The notes under the pieces are model-generated. The model was not told the origin of the DNA. It saw only the letters and a list, made by a program, of their open reading frames with translations, and ran no database searches. Both the position numbers and the translations under genes were made by a program. A DNA stretch of 64,000 nt from Lota lota (taxonomy: Eukaryota; Chordata; Actinopteri; Gadiformes; Lotidae), in the NCBI GenBank assembly GCA_026745465.1, contig JACYXH010000696.1, positions 1-64,000 on the forward strand. The letters are read 5' to 3'. Below, one piece after another: positions 10,480-23,250 of the stretch (position 1 is the stretch's first letter; the number at the start of each line of letters is the position of its first letter).

Positions 10480-11448
10480 TATAGTTTGTATATGTTTATA
10501 TATATTTATATATGTTATAGTTTATAATATAGTTATAGTTTGTATATGTTTATATATATATATATACAAATATTATATGTTATATATTATATGTATAGTT
10601 TATATTTATATAGTTTGTTTATGTTTATATATATATATATTATATTATATGTATAGTTTATACATATAGTTCGTATATGTTTATATATATATATTATATG
10701 TAATATATTATATGTATAGTTTATACATATAGTTTGTATATGTTTTTATATATATATTATATGTTATATATTATATGTATAGTTTTTATACATATAGTTT
10801 GTATATGTTTATATATATATATTATATGTTTATATATTATATGTATACTTTATACATATAGTTTGTTTGTTTATATATATATATATATTATATGTAATAT
10901 ATTATTATATGTATAGTTTATACATATAGTTTGTATATGTTTATTTATATATATATTATATGTCATATTATATGTATAGTTTATACATATAGTTTGTATA
11001 TGTTTATATATATTATATGTTATATGTTATATGTATAGTTTATACATATAGTTTGTATATGTTTATATATATATATTATATGTTATATATTATATGTATA
11101 GTTTTATACATATAGTTTGTATATGTTTATATATATATATATGTCAAAAATTATATGTATAGTTTATACATATAGTTTGTATATGTTTATATATAAATTA
11201 TATGTAATATTTTATATGTATAGTTTATACATATAGTTTGTATATGTTTATATATATATTATATGTCAAATATTATATGTATAGTTTTATACATATAGTT
11301 TGTATATGTTTATATATATATTTATATGTCATATTATATGTATACTTTATACATATAGTTTGTATATGTTTATATATATTATATTGTTATATGTTATATG
11401 TATAGTTCATACATATAATTGTATATGTTTTTATATATATTATATGTT
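10480..11448. repeat. AT-rich minisatellite, left part
   Basis: Units of about 60 bp containing TATAGTTTATACATATAGTT and TTGTATATGTTTATATATAT. The array continues at 16812-17404, so the Gypsy element at 11449-16811 split one array. Confidence 0.9.
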
Positions 11449-11969
11449 TGTTAAGGTACAGAGCTAGGACCCAAACGCGAGACACCAAGACAGAGATGGA
11501 GTGGGGTCGAAAGGGATTTATTTACAGCAAAAGACAAGGGCTAGGCAGGTGGATAGTGGGTCGATGAATGTAGACAGGCGAGTGGTCCTTTAGCAGGGAA
11601 GGTAGACAGACGAGTGAAGGCTGGAGTCGGGATGGAACCGGGAGGACTAGAGGAGAAGGACACGCGGGTTAGACAGGCAAGGACTGGGTAACTAGAACTA
11701 GAACTAGGACTAGAACTAGAACTAGAACTAAAGCTAAGCTAAGCTATTCACTAGAACACTGGAACGAGGGTACTGACTTAGTAAAGTGTAACGACGAACT
11801 GGCGCCGGCTGCTTGATGAGGCGGGAAGAAGTAGGGTGCGTTGATTGTAGATTGGAGACCGGTGTGTAGAGCGGAGTGCACGAGGGTAGTTGGTGACGGA
11901 AAGGTAAACAAAGGCACATGGGGAAGTGACAGCCGGCGCCACTAGGTGGTGGCAGAGGGTCTCGTTACA
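11449..11969 (-). repeat. 3' LTR of the chromodomain Gypsy element
   Basis: Direct repeat of 16292-16811; begins TGTTAAGG and ends GTTACA on the plus strand. Contains a short CTAGAA(CTAGAA)n stretch. Confidence 0.95.
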
Positions 11970-13639
11970 GTACCCCCCCCTCTACGACCGCCTCCAGGCG
12001 GACGAACGGGGTGAGAGGGGTGCTGCCGATGAAAGTCCCGAATAAGGGAGGCGTCCAGGATACGACTCCGCGGAACCCAGGACCGCTCCTCAGGTCCGTA
12101 GCCTTCCCAGTCCACCAGGTACTGGAAACCTCGGCCGCGACGACGCACGTCGAGGAGGCGTCTGACCGTGTACGCCGGATGGTCGTCGATCAGCCGGGGG
12201 GGAGGTGGCGCCGGGGACGGAGGAGACAGTGGACTAGAGGAGACGGGCTTCAGCTGGGAGACGTGGAAGGTGGGGTGAATGCGGAGAGTAGGGGGGAGCT
12301 TGAGGCGGACGGCACAAGGGTTGATCAGGGACTCAACCTCAAACGGTCCGACAAACCGGGGGGAGAGTTTCTGGGCAGAACCCTTTAAAGGAAGGTCCTT
12401 GGACCGGAGCCAGACCTTGTCACCGGGGGAGTACTGCGGGGCCGGTTGTCGGTGCTTGTTCGCCTGGTGTTGAGAGCGGGAGGATGCACGGAGAAGTGCG
12501 GAACGAGCATGCTTCCAGGTGCGCTGGCAGCGGCGTAGGTGAGCCTGAACGGAGGGAACAGCGATCTCAGCTTCCAAAGCAGGGAACAGGGGCGGTTGGT
12601 AGCCGAGAGAGCACATGAACGGGGACAGACCAGTAGATGCATTGATGAGGGTGTTGTGGGCGTACTCAACCCAGGGAAGTTGAGTACTCCAGGACGATGA
12701 GTTGGTGCTGGTCACGCAGCGGAGTGCGGCTTCCATTTCCTGGTTCGCCCTTTCGGACTGCCCGTTGGTCTGTGGGTGGTAGCCGGAGGAAAGACTGACC
12801 GTGGTTCCCAGAGCCGCACAGAACGCACGCCAGACCTGGGAGATAAACTGCGGACCCCGGTCCGACACAATGTCCAACGGAATGCCATGGAGACGGAACA
12901 CATGTGAAACCAAAAGGTCCGCGGTCTCTCTGGCGGAGGGGAGCTTAGGGAGCGCAATGAAGTGCGCAGCCTTGGAAAAACGATCAACGACCGTGAGGAC
13001 GGTGGTGTTACCATCAGAAGGGGGAAGGCCGGTGACAAAATCCAAGGCAACGTGGGACCATGGACGACTGGGGATAGGCAGGGGTCGGAGCAAACCGGAA
13101 CGTGGTTGGGTTGATGTCTTGCTACGGGCACAGACGGCACACGCTGCGACGAAAGCCCGGACGTCAGCGTCCATGGCGGGCCACCAGAACCGCCGACGGA
13201 CGAAATCTAGGGTTCGCGTTATGCCTGGGTGACAGGTGAGTCTCGAGGAGTGTGCCCAGGTGAGCACCTTGGACCTCACCACTTCCGGAACGAACAGCCG
13301 GTTGGGCGGGCCAGAGCCGGGGTCTGGGTGTTGTCGCTGGGCCTGGAGAACGGCGGATTCGACCTCCAGAGTGAGCGTAGCGACAAGACAGACAGACGGC
13401 AGGATGGGTTCCGGTTCCGTGCAAGTGTCCTCGGGAGAATGTAAACGGGATAGAGCGTCCGGCTTAACGTTGCGGGAACCAGGTCGGTAGGTTAGGGTGA
13501 ACCTGAAACGACCGAAGAAAAGCGCCCACCTGGCCTGCCTGGAGTTGAGTCTCTTGGCCGACTGAATATATATTCCAGGTTCCGGTGGTCCGTCCATACA
13601 ATGAATGGCTGGTCCGCTCCCTCCAGCCAGTGACGCCAC
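11942..13639 (-). pseudogene. Pol, second part: RNase H end, integrase, chromodomain
   Basis: Continues the polymerase protein in another frame. In order: the end of RNase H ([14 protein letters not shown]); an integrase HHCC zinc-binding region ([13 protein letters not shown] ... CAVCARSK); the DDE core with [18 protein letters not shown] and [14 protein letters not shown]; a GPF/Y-like stretch ([12 protein letters not shown]); and a C-terminal chromodomain ([20 protein letters not shown], then [14 protein letters not shown]), which in chromoviruses steers integration. It is separated from the first part by two extra bases in a TA run near 13566-13573. That break is the only obvious defect, so this copy is probably dead but very recent. 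Confidence 0.9.
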
Positions 13640-15381
13640 TCCTCCAGAGCCAGTTTCACCGCCAAGAGCTCGCGGTTGCCGACGTCATAGTTACGCTCAG
13701 GCGGGGTCAGCCGGCGTGAGAAGAAAGAAGCGCAAGGGTGGAGCTTGTGGTCCGTGGCGGAACGCTGAGACAGCACCGCCCCCACCCCAGTGTCGGAAGC
13801 GTCGACCTCCACGATGAATTGTAGAGTCGGGTCGGGCTGAATGAGGATGGGTGCGGACACGAATCGCTCCTTCAGGTTCCGAAAAGAGGACTCCGCCTCC
13901 GGCGTCCACTCGAAGAGCCTCTTGGAAGAGGTTAGGGCAGTGAGAGGGGCAGCGATCTGACCATAGTCCCTGATGAAGCGGCGGTAAAAATTGGCGAAGC
14001 CTAGAAACTGCTGAAGCTGTTTCCTGGAGGAAGGCGAGGCCCACTCAGCTACTGCCGAGACCTTGCATGGATCCATCTTCACCTCCCCCTGGCCGATGAT
14101 GTAACCCAGGAAGGAGACGGACGGTACATGAAAGTCGCACTTCTCCGCTTTAACGAAGAGTCTGTTCTCCAGAAGGCGCTGGAGAACCTGCCGTACATGT
14201 ACCCTGTGCTCCTCCAGGGACCCGGAGAAGATCAAGATGTCATCCAGGTAAACAAATACTGAGCGGTTAAGCATGTCGCGGAGGACATCGTTAACCAATG
14301 CTTGGAAGACCGCAGGAGCGTTGGTGAGACCGAAAGGCATGACTAAATACTCAAAGTGGCCCAGGGGAGTGTTGAAGGCCGTCTTCCACTCGTCCCCCTC
14401 CCGGATCCGGACCAGATGGTACGCATTGCGCAGGTCCAGTTTTGAGAATATAGTGGCTCCGTGGAGGGGAACAAAGGCGGAACTAATGAGAGGAAGCGGG
14501 TATTTATTTTTTACCGTGATGCTGTTTAATCCACGATAGTCGATGCAAGGACGGAGGGAGCCGTCCTTCTTGCTGATAAAAAAAAAACCCGCTCCTACCG
14601 GGGAAGAGGAGGGACGGATTATCCCAGCGGCGAGGGACTCCTGGATGTATTTCTCCATGGACAACCGCTCGGGACGAGAGAGATTAAACAGCCGACCGCT
14701 GGGCAAGGGGGCTCCAGGAAGTAGGTCGATGGCGCAGTCGTAAGGACGGTGGGGAGGTAACGAGAGAGCGCGGGCCTTGCTAAAAACCTCTCCCAGATCA
14801 TGGTAGACCGATGGAATGGAGGAGAGGTCGGGAGGAGAGGGTGGTGGAGACTCAGAAGTGAGGGAAGGTTGGGCGGAACAAAGACAGTGGGCGAGACAGA
14901 AGGGGCTCCAGGAGGAGATCCGATTCTCCTTCCAGTCCATCTGGGGGTTGTGACGCTGCAGCCAGGGAAATCCCAAGACTACTGGGGTAAGAGGACAGTC
15001 CAACACGTGTAGAGAGAGAGACTCGCGGTGGTTCCCGGAAACGATCAGCGACAACGGTACAGTCCGGCGATCGACCCGAGCGAGCCTCTTCCCGTTGAGG
15101 GACTGGGCTAAAATCGGGGAATCCAAGGGGGTTGTCTTAATCCCAAGTTGCCTGACCAGCTGCCGATCAATGAAAGATTCGTCCGCTCCCGAATCCACGA
15201 AGACTGACAGCGGAAATGATTGATCCATCCATATCAAGACGCAGTCCAGAACGGGACGGGAAACCGAGGGATCAAGAGTTCGACTCGCCAGAATCCCTCG
15301 AGTTACCAGCGAGCCGACCCTTTTCCCGGACAGGTGGGACAGGCGGCAACGGCGTGTCCTGGGAGACCGCAATAAAGGCAA
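13492..15381 (-). pseudogene. Pol, first part: protease, reverse transcriptase, RNase H
   Basis: Open in the -1 frame relative to gag, overlapping its end, as expected for -1 ribosomal frameshifting. Aspartic protease motif [13 protein letters not shown] near the start. Reverse transcriptase with [35 protein letters not shown] and the catalytic [11 protein letters not shown]. RNase H start with [19 protein letters not shown] and the later TDHRNLEYI. The frame is lost immediately after that, at the TA run near 13566-13573, and ends at 13492. Confidence 0.9.
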
Positions 15382-16274
15382 ACACCAGTTGCCAGCCGGT
15401 GTTGTCTCTCGGTCGGTGATAGGCGGGCTCGACCCAATTGCATTGGCTCCGACTCAGGTAGGGAAGTTGGCTCCGGGCGGGGAGAATAAGACCGAGGCGG
15501 AGGTGGTAGCGGGGCAGTCAGAGGGAGAGAGATAGATGCAGGAGATGAACGGTGTGCGCGCTCGCGACGCCGTTCGCGCAGACGATTGTCCAGTCGTGTT
15601 GCGAGGGAGATTAAGTCGTCCAAATTGGGTGACTCCTCACGAACAGCCAACTCATCCTTGAGGGGATCGGAAAGCGCATTTAAGAAAGCTCCCATTAAGG
15701 CCACGTCATTCCACCCACTTTCCGCAGCGATAGTTCGAAAATCCACTGCAAAATCAGCGACGCTTCGGGTGCCCTGGCGGACGGAGAAAAGGCGCATGGA
15801 AGCCTCTCTACCCCGGACAGGGTGATCGAATACTCTCCGCATCTCCGTAATGAACTCAGAGTAGGAGGAACAGAATTCAGCCTCCCTCTCCATTACGGAG
15901 GTCGCCCAAGAGAGGGCTCTGCCACGTAAAGCTCCGACGAGGTAAGCGATTCGGGAGCTGTCGGTGGGGTAGGTTAGGGGCTGGAGCCGGAACACAAGAC
16001 CACATTGTAAAAGGAAATCCCGACAGGTACCCAGATCACCTCCGTAACGTTCGGGGGCCGGGATGTATGACTCACGTGAGGTGGCTGGCTGGGGAGAGGC
16101 AGAGGGTAGAGGCGGCTCAACGGGAGTTGGCACTGAAACCTGGATAGCCTGGACAGCAGTAGCAATCCTTTGGACGACGGTCTTTATCTCCGCCAAATCC
16201 TGGTCGTGACGTCCGAGCAACGCTCCCTGACCGCTGATGGCCTGGTTCAAGGAACTGATGTCTGCTGGGTCCAT
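15303..16274 (-). CDS. Gag polyprotein of the chromodomain Gypsy element
   Basis: 323 residues starting at [11 protein letters not shown] (16274), about 17 bp inside the 5' LTR. The central part ([26 protein letters not shown]-like [20 protein letters not shown]) is the retrotransposon Gag capsid-like domain. A proline-rich linker precedes a single CCHC zinc knuckle, [14 protein letters not shown], that binds the element RNA. No internal stop. Gag forms the particle in which reverse transcription occurs. Confidence 0.9.
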   Translation of the reverse strand: MDPADISSLNQAISGQGALLGRHDQDLAEIKTVVQRIATAVQAIQVSVPTPVEPPLPSASPQPATSRESYIPAPERYGGDLGTCRDFLLQCGLVFRLQPLTYPTDSSRIAYLVGALRGRALSWATSVMEREAEFCSSYSEFITEMRRVFDHPVRGREASMRLFSVRQGTRSVADFAVDFRTIAAESGWNDVALMGAFLNALSDPLKDELAVREESPNLDDLISLATRLDNRLRERRRERAHRSSPASISLPLTAPLPPPPRSYSPRPEPTSLPESEPMQLGRARLSPTERQHRLATGVCLYCGLPGHAVAACPTCPGKGSARW

Positions 16275-16291
16275 GTTTGGCCAGTTCGTAC

Positions 16292-16811
16292 TGTTAAGGT
16301 ACAGAGCTAGGACCCAAACGCGAGACACCAAGACAGAGATGGAGTGGGGTCGAAAGGGATTTATTTACAGCAAAAGACAAGGGCTAGGCAGGTGGATAGT
16401 AGGTCGATGAATGTAGACAGGCGAGTGGTCCTTTAGCAGGGAAGGTAGACAGACGAGTGAAGGCTGGAGTCGGGATGGAACCGGGAGGACTAGAGGAGAA
16501 GGACACGCGGGTTAGACAGGCAAGGACTGGGTAACTAGAACTAGAACTAGGACTAGAACTAGAACTAGAACTAAAGCTAAGCTAAGCTATCACTAGAACA
16601 CTGGAACGAGGTACTGACTTAGTAAAGTGTAACGACGAAACTGGCGCCGGCTGCTTGATGAGGCGGGAAGAAGTAGGGTGCGTTGATTGTAGATTGGAGA
16701 CCGGTGTGTAGAGCGGAGTGCACGAGGGTAGTTGGTGACGGAAAGGTAAACAAAGGCACATGGGGAAGTGACAGCCGGCGCCACTAGGTGGTGGCAGAGG
16801 GTCTCGTTACA
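16292..16811 (-). repeat. 5' LTR of the chromodomain Gypsy element
   Basis: Direct repeat of 11449-11969, differing by a few single-base changes. Followed on the right by the ATGTT target duplication. Confidence 0.95.
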
Positions 16812-17404
16812 ATGTTATATAATATATGTATAGTTTATACATATAGTTTGTATATGTTTATATATATATATTATATGTCAAATATTATATTTATAGTTTA
16901 TACATATAGTTTGTATATGTTTATATATATATATTATATGTAATATATTATATGTATACTTTATACATATAGTTTGTTTATATATATTTTATATATATAT
17001 TATATGTAATATATTATATGTATAGTTTATACATATAGTTTGTATATGTTTATATATATATTATATGTCAAAAATTATATGTATAGTTTATACATATAGT
17101 TTGTATATGTTTATATTTAAATGATATGTAATATATTTTATATGTATAGTTAATACATATAGTTTGTATATGTTTATGTATATATTATATGTCAAATATT
17201 ATATGTATAGTTTATACACATAGTTTGTATATGTTTATACATATATTATATGTTATATGTATAGTTTATACATATAGTTTGTATATGTTTATATATATAT
17301 ATATTATATGTTATATATTATATGTATAGTTTATACATATAGTTTGTATATGTTATATATATATATATATTATATGTTATATGTATAGTTTATACATATA
17401 GTTT
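16812..17404. repeat. AT-rich minisatellite, right part
   Basis: Same ~60-bp unit as 10480-11448; split from it by the Gypsy insertion. Confidence 0.9.
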
Positions 17405-19298
17405 GCACCGTGCTATAACATAGTGGTTTAGACTCACTTTATTTAATATGTGTCAATAAATGAGAAGCATACAAGAAGACGCACTAGTGCACTGTTTTCA
17501 ATGCATCTTCCTGCAAACCAAGCCCCCACTAAACCTCAAATAAGCTCCCCCCCCCCCCCAACATTAAACTATGCATTGTTTAAGCATCCATGAGAGCTGT
17601 GGGGGGAAAGGGGAGAATCACGTGTGAAGGTAATTAGGTGTAATTAGGTAATTAGGTGCATTTGTTCCTTGAGTTCCATGGCCAACCGAAAAACAGGACG
17701 TTTGTGGTTGTGGTGTGATGAATAACATGTAATGTTATCGTCTTGAGCAGCGTTCCAGTTGTATTGGTGGTTTGTTGATGCACAAAGGAAACGGGGCTAT
17801 TCGGCCTTCCCCAGACATGTTGTCAAGGGGAACAGCGCTTGGTGAACGCTTGAATATACAGCCGATTGGGATAAAACACGTTAAGTACGTTTAAAATAAA
17901 TCAGTCAAAACCACATCCGACTGCATGCCTTGTAGACTCCTAACCACTCAATGCCTTCCTGTATTCAAAAGTGGTTTTATAAACGTCTAGCTACATTTGG
18001 TGGAATCAAGATCCAATCCCTATTACAGGCGACAGTTCACATTTAAAATGTGCCCAACATCTATATTTTAATGTATGCCCTTTTTAAACGCGCATTTTAT
18101 GACACCATCAAGGCATAAACACGTTATATAATCATAAGCACGTGGAAAAGTATACCGTGTATAGCATAATAACAAGTCGCCATGCCCAATATTGACACTT
18201 TGAGGTATTTCAAAGTAAAAGCCTTGCTTTCCCTTGGGGCTGACGGAGATTACAGATGTTGGTGACTAGCTGCTCTCAGGCGTCACAGTACGGAGGCCTG
18301 GTGTGAAGGGGGCGGGATGACGTGGACGTGTGGGTGGAGATTCGGGATTATTTCGTCCAGTAGCGACCCTGTGCTCGGGGATCACATGGGTGTTCCGCAT
18401 CGAAGCGTCCAATGGGCGTCCATATTAAAAGTTGCTCGCGCTGGTGACGAGGAATAATTGGCAAACCCCGGTAAGGTCGATTAGATCCGTGGGGAGAAGC
18501 CTGTGAACTCTCTGAGGCCTCTTCACGGCGTAAGGCGACCCCTTCCACGGCGAAAGGACTACTGAAGCTTTTATTCCGTTCCACCGTGACCTTCTCAACG
18601 TTTGTTCATCGTTTCCCACCAGGTAGTAGGCCACGTTCGTTTCTGTTGAGGTTACATTGTGTGTCTTTTTTTTAAACTAGCCAAGCACGGCCCATGCAAA
18701 ACAGTCGCATATCCTATAGCTGACCTGTTATCTAACATTTGTCTTGCAGTCTGTTCGTTTGAGGTTCTGTTCAATGTGATGCTCTTCGCCTTGTTGCTAA
18801 AGTCAGCTTGTATTTCCATTGAAAGTTGTTGTTTAAATGTTAAGCTTTAAGCAATTGCTTGAACAATTGTTGCATTAGAAAAAAAAATAAAAATAAAGTA
18901 GGACGAGATATTCACAGCCCGCGCGCCGCCTTTCCCAGCGGCCGCGAGCGAATCGCCGGCGCGGTCGTCACTCATCACCGCCGCGTCTCACAAAATGCTC
19001 GGTCGAGGTCGGACTCAAACCGGCGACCCTATGTCCGTGCTGTGTCTCGCAAAATGCTCGGTCGAAGTCGGACTCGAACCGGCGACCCTACGTCCGTGCC
19101 TTGTCTCGCAAAATCCATACGTGGCGGATACAGTGAGCTTGGTAGGTGCGGTAAGAGGGCATTTGCATGCCTTATAAACTGGTTTACCGAAAGCAAACAC
19201 ATCTGCCCAGCCTGCGTTGTAGAGAGGCCTCTGTTTGCATAGGCTAACGTCAAACCAATGCATCCAATTATATTCTGAAATATAAAGAACCAGATAGA

Positions 19299-19346
<48 letters not shown>

Positions 19347-19598
19347 GAGAGAGAGATACAAAGGCACAGAGACACACGCTGTGCACTGTGACGTCACGGA
19401 GCGAGACATGGACACCAACATTTGATCACATGTCAAGGGAGGTGTCCTCTGTGTGCATGCCAAGTTCCCGCGGAGATATAGGTGTTGCCAATCCGCAATA
19501 ATAATAATAGCCAACCGCGACAATAGCAACAGGCATCCACAGTCCCTCCTCCCCCTGCTGATTCTGTCTTCCGATAGGCTGTCCAGCTCCGGGCCGCC
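17405..19598. other. Gene-free interval left of the connexin
   Basis: No coding region I can support. 18300-18560 is moderately GC-rich with a CCAATGGGCG motif near 18410 and could be promoter or untranslated exon of the connexin, but nothing proves it. A CA run with AGAG lies at 19297-19355. Confidence 0.4.
18990..19105 (-). repeat. Two tandem tRNA-like (SINE-like) units
   Basis: Two ~60-bp copies, each containing on the minus strand GGTCGCCGGTT(T/C)GAGTCCGAC, with one perfect box-B match (GGTTCGAGTCC). The T-stem has a mismatch, and I cannot fold a full cloverleaf with an A box. I read this as a tRNA-derived repeat, not a functional tRNA. Confidence 0.4.
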
Positions 19599-22254
19599 AT
19601 GAGCTGGAGCTTCATCACGCAACTGCTGGACGAGATCTCCAACCACTCCACCTTCTTGGGCAAGGCGTGGCTGACGGTGCTGGTCGTCTTCCGCATCGTG
19701 CTGACGGCGGTGGGGGGTGAGACCATCTACGGCGACGAGCAGAGCAGCTTCGTGTGCAACACGAAACAGCCCGGCTGTGAGAACGTGTGCTACAACGCCT
19801 TCGCGCCGCTCTCGCACGCCCGCTTCTGGGTCTTCCAGGTGAGCCCCGCCCCCTCGCCGACCGGCGGAACGTTTCCCCACAGGGGGTGGACGTTTCACCG
19901 AGCTGGTTTACCTCCCCCCCCCCCCCCCAGGTGCTCATGATTACCACGCCCACCATCATGTACTTGGGCTTCGCCACGCACAAGGTTGCCCGCATGGGCG
20001 ACGCCCGGTACCGGCTGACCCGTGGCGATGAGGAGGCGATGGGAGACCGCGAGGAGGACCCCTTGATGGAGGAGGAGATGGAGCCGGATAAGGAGAAGGC
20101 GGACAAGGGTACGCTGGAGTGATGCAGAGCTTTAGCATGCTGAGCTAAAAACGATTGATGCTTTCACTTTGGGACCAGTATATAATGTGCATGCTGTATT
20201 ATTCATTTGTAAGCATGGGTGACCCCAGTGGGAATGGAACCCCCTACCCTAGTAGTGGTAGTAGTGTTAGTGCCTGGCTCTGCACATGACTTCATCAGGA
20301 CTTATTCAGTAGTTACATTGGTGTCTCTTGGCATGTCCTCCTGGTCTCTCCTCCTGGTGTCTCTTGGAATGTCCTCCTGGTCTCTCTTCCTGGTGTCTCT
20401 TGGCATGTCCTCCTGGTCTCTCCTCCTGGTGTTTCTTGGCCTCTCCTCCTGGTTTCTCTTGGCTTGTCCTCTTGGTCTCTCCTCCTGGTGTCTCTTGGCA
20501 TGTCCTCCTGGTCTCTCCTCCTGGTGTCTCTTGGCTTGTCCTCCTGGTCTCTCCTCCTGGTGCCTCTTGTCTTCCTGGTGTCTCTTGGCTTGTCCTCCTG
20601 GCCTCTCCTCCTGGTGTCTCTTGGCTTGTCCTCCTGGTCTCTCCTCCTGGTGTCTCTTGTCCTCCTGGTCTCTCCTCCTGGTGTCTCCTGGCCTCTCCTC
20701 CTGGTGTCTCTTGTCCTCCTGGTGTCTCTTGTCCTCGTGGTGTCTCCTGGTGTCTCTTGTCCTCCTGGTCTCTCCTCCTGGTGTCTCTTGTCCTCCTGGT
20801 CTCTCCTCCTGGTGTCTCCTGGCCTCTCCTCCTGGTGTCTCTTGTCCTCGTGGTGTCTCCTGGTGTCGCTTGTCCTCCTGGTCTCTCCTCCTGGTGTCTC
20901 CTGGCCTCTCCTCCTGGTGTCTCTTGTCCTCCTGGTGTCTCTTGTCCTCCTGGTGTCTCTTGTCCTCCTGGTGTCGCTTGTCCTCCTGGTCTCTCCTCCT
21001 GGTGTCTCCTGGTGTCTCTTGTCCTCCTGGTGTCTCCCCCTGCAGGCCAGGAGAAGCACGACGGCCGGCGTCAGATCCAGCGCGACGGCCTGATGAAGGT
21101 CTACGTCTGCCAGCTCCTGTCCCGCGCCGCCTTGGAGGTGGCGTTCCTCTACGGCCAGTACGTCCTGTACGCCTTCCGCGTGGCGCCGGACTACAAGTGC
21201 AAGCGGGCGCCGTGCCCCCACACGGTGGACTGCTTTGTGTCGCGGCCCACCGAGAAGACCATCTTCCTGCTGGCGATGTACGTGGTGTCCTTCCTCTGCC
21301 TGCTCCTCACCGTCCTGGAGATGGTGCACCTCGGCCTGGGCGGCGTCCGCGACACCTTCCGCCACCGCGCCACCCTGACGTCCCGCCCCAAGCCACCGCC
21401 GCCCGCCTCGGCGCCCCCGGGCTACCACTCCGTCGTGGAGCGGGACCGGCCCAAGGAGGAGGTGGCGGGGCTTCTGCCGCTGGCGGGCTCCGGGCGGACG
21501 AGTCCCGGGGGGGAGGGGGGCAGCGGCCCGGAGCTGGACCGCCAGCGGCGCCGCATAAGGCGTCTCCAGCAGCAGCTGGAGCTGGTGTGCCAGCTGGAGG
21601 AGCGCAGCCCGTCTTGGAGCAGCGGGGGCCAGGAGCCAACAGCGGCCAAGCAGAACCGGCACAATCTCGCCGAGGGGAAGCGCGGCCAGAAAGGTAGCAC
21701 GTGGAAATATTTACATCTTGAGAGATGGACACTTAAAGCTGCAGTGTGCAGTGGCCGTTTGTGGTGAGGTTATGAACTGCAACCAACTGAACCCCCCTCA
21801 CCTCTCCCCTTCCAATTACCTTGAAGAAGATATGGTGGCCTGTAAGGGGCCAGTAGGTTCTACCTTTTTCATTCTCCATTAAAGGGCATCAAACACAAGC
21901 AGTGGCGCCCCCTCTGGCGACCACAGGTTATTGCAATAATTTTGCTGATTGGGTCAAATGAATCGCAGGGCCTACATGTGCATTCATGTACAATACCTGC
22001 AGTACTAATGGATGATCTGTGTTTTTCCAGGAGTCCATGCCCAAGCGAGCGGCCCCCGGCCCAAACGCACAAGGACATGCAAAAAAGGTCAAACAACCCT
22101 GGAAAACCAGACTGTGAGAGACGGAGAGGTGTGTGTGTGTGAGAGGGAGAGAGAAATGTGCATTTCAGTGTTAAAAGCCCATCCCAGACAACAAATCCAA
22201 TCCAAAGAAACCATTGAAGTGTCCAGAGTGTTCAGTGAGCACACTACATGTTGA
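19599..22254 (+). CDS. Gamma-type connexin (gap-junction protein), spliced
   Basis: Connexins form hexameric hemichannels in the plasma membrane that dock between cells. Exons: 19599-19838, 19931-20108 and 21046-21693, joined by GT-AG sites in phase. A possible last exon, 22031-22254, also joins in phase. The N-terminus [19 protein letters not shown] and first loop [17 protein letters not shown] (C-x6-C-x3-C) are typical of the GJC group (Cx45/Cx47). The second loop has C-x4-C-x5-C ([12 protein letters not shown]) followed by FVSRPTEKT. Four membrane segments are visible. The cytoplasmic loop is short and acidic, and [13 protein letters not shown] precedes the third helix. Intron 2 is a large CTGGTCTC minisatellite. 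The usual C-terminal SVWI was not found, so the 3' end is uncertain; reading through the third donor would stop at 21767. Confidence 0.85.
20310..21042 (+). repeat. Minisatellite filling connexin intron 2
   Basis: Over 700 bp of variants of TCCTCCTGGTCTCTCCTCC / TGGTGTCTCTTGGC. It is open in several frames on both strands, which gives long spurious reading frames. It ends directly at the exon 3 acceptor, where it doubles as the pyrimidine tract. Confidence 0.9.
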
Positions 22255-23250
22255 AGGCAGGGTACTCTTGTGTTGCGTTGGCACAGCTATGGTCTTTAGT
22301 CATGGCTGACCCCTGCCTTGTCCGTTAACTTTTACTTTTTTGAAAGGGGTTCTACTCTCCCACCAGGCAAAGTTATAGATCATTGTTTTCCTCACTTTCA
22401 AATGTGTTGGTGGTGAGTGTGTGTGTGGTGTCGTCTTGTGTTGTTATGTCACCACATTACATTTCAACCCAATATTTGTGCGTGGATTTGTAATTTGTAA
22501 TTAAGTATTACACAGAAATTTAAATTAAGATGTTTACCTGGGAAAAACTTGAAACTATTTCTACAGTGACTGGATGGTGTTTGGTTTGACGAGACCATAC
22601 TATTACAAATGTTGGCCTTTGAGTGTTGAGCTTTACGTTTTATTTTGTTCTTTTTACAGTAGGTAATAACATACTTCTCTGATAATTTTTTATATGGTTT
22701 GGCTTTGTAATTTTCTAATGGCCAGTTAATAAATGCATATGAAGTGAAATTGTCCCAAACAAACATTTCTTGCTACATTTTGCACCACCAAAGTTGAGGT
22801 CTTCTAAATGTCTGATTTTGACAGACATTCTCAGGCTGTCATGGGTAGCATTGACTAATATTTATTCATTGTTAATTTGTTGCTGTGAAGAGGGCAGGGT
22901 TCACACATCCACCAAATGACAGACAAATACATTTCGGCAAGGTGTCCACAGGTAGAGGGACATGAAGGCCAAAAAGTCCAGTTGTCAAACAAACATTATT
23001 TTAAACATGGATTGATGGCGTAGCAGGGCTGTGAAAGTGGTTCCACCTTCAGCCTTCACTGCCCCCCAGTGGTGCTAACACAAAATGTCCACGTCTCAGT
23101 GGAGTTTATTTATGCGTACATAAACCATACAAGCGTATGGTAGCATAGCATCATGGCAGAAATGTGGGAAGGCAAAGCGACAAGAACAGCATTTGCGGTG
23201 TCTTCATGGGTGGAGTAATGGAGCTATAAAGCAGGTGAGGTAAAGAAGCA
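22255..23250. other. Gene-free interval right of the connexin
   Basis: AT-rich, without recognisable coding or repeat structure. It may include connexin 3' untranslated sequence. Confidence 0.4.

Larger units (their letters stand above)
11449..16811 (-). mobile_element. Young Gypsy-type LTR retrotransposon with chromodomain
   Basis: LTRs at 11449-11969 and 16292-16811 (521 and 520 bp) differ at about four sites, run TG...CA, and are flanked by a 5-bp target duplication ATGTT (11444-11448 and 16812-16816). Coding is on the minus strand in the order gag, protease, reverse transcriptase, RNase H, integrase, chromodomain. A polypurine tract (AGAGGGGGGGGTAC) abuts the 3' LTR. The near-identical LTRs indicate recent insertion. 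Confidence 0.96.

Noticed and set aside
12011..16085. Plus-strand open frames across the Gypsy element
   Set aside because: They are shadows of gag-pol on the minus strand, where all domains are found.
18990..19105. Functional tRNA genes on the minus strand
   Set aside because: Box B is good, but the T-stem has a mismatch and no A box or acceptor stem could be paired; more likely a SINE piece.
20219..21767. Long open frames of nearly 500 codons on both strands
   Set aside because: They run through the CTGGTCTC minisatellite of the connexin intron; only the connexin exon at the right end is real.
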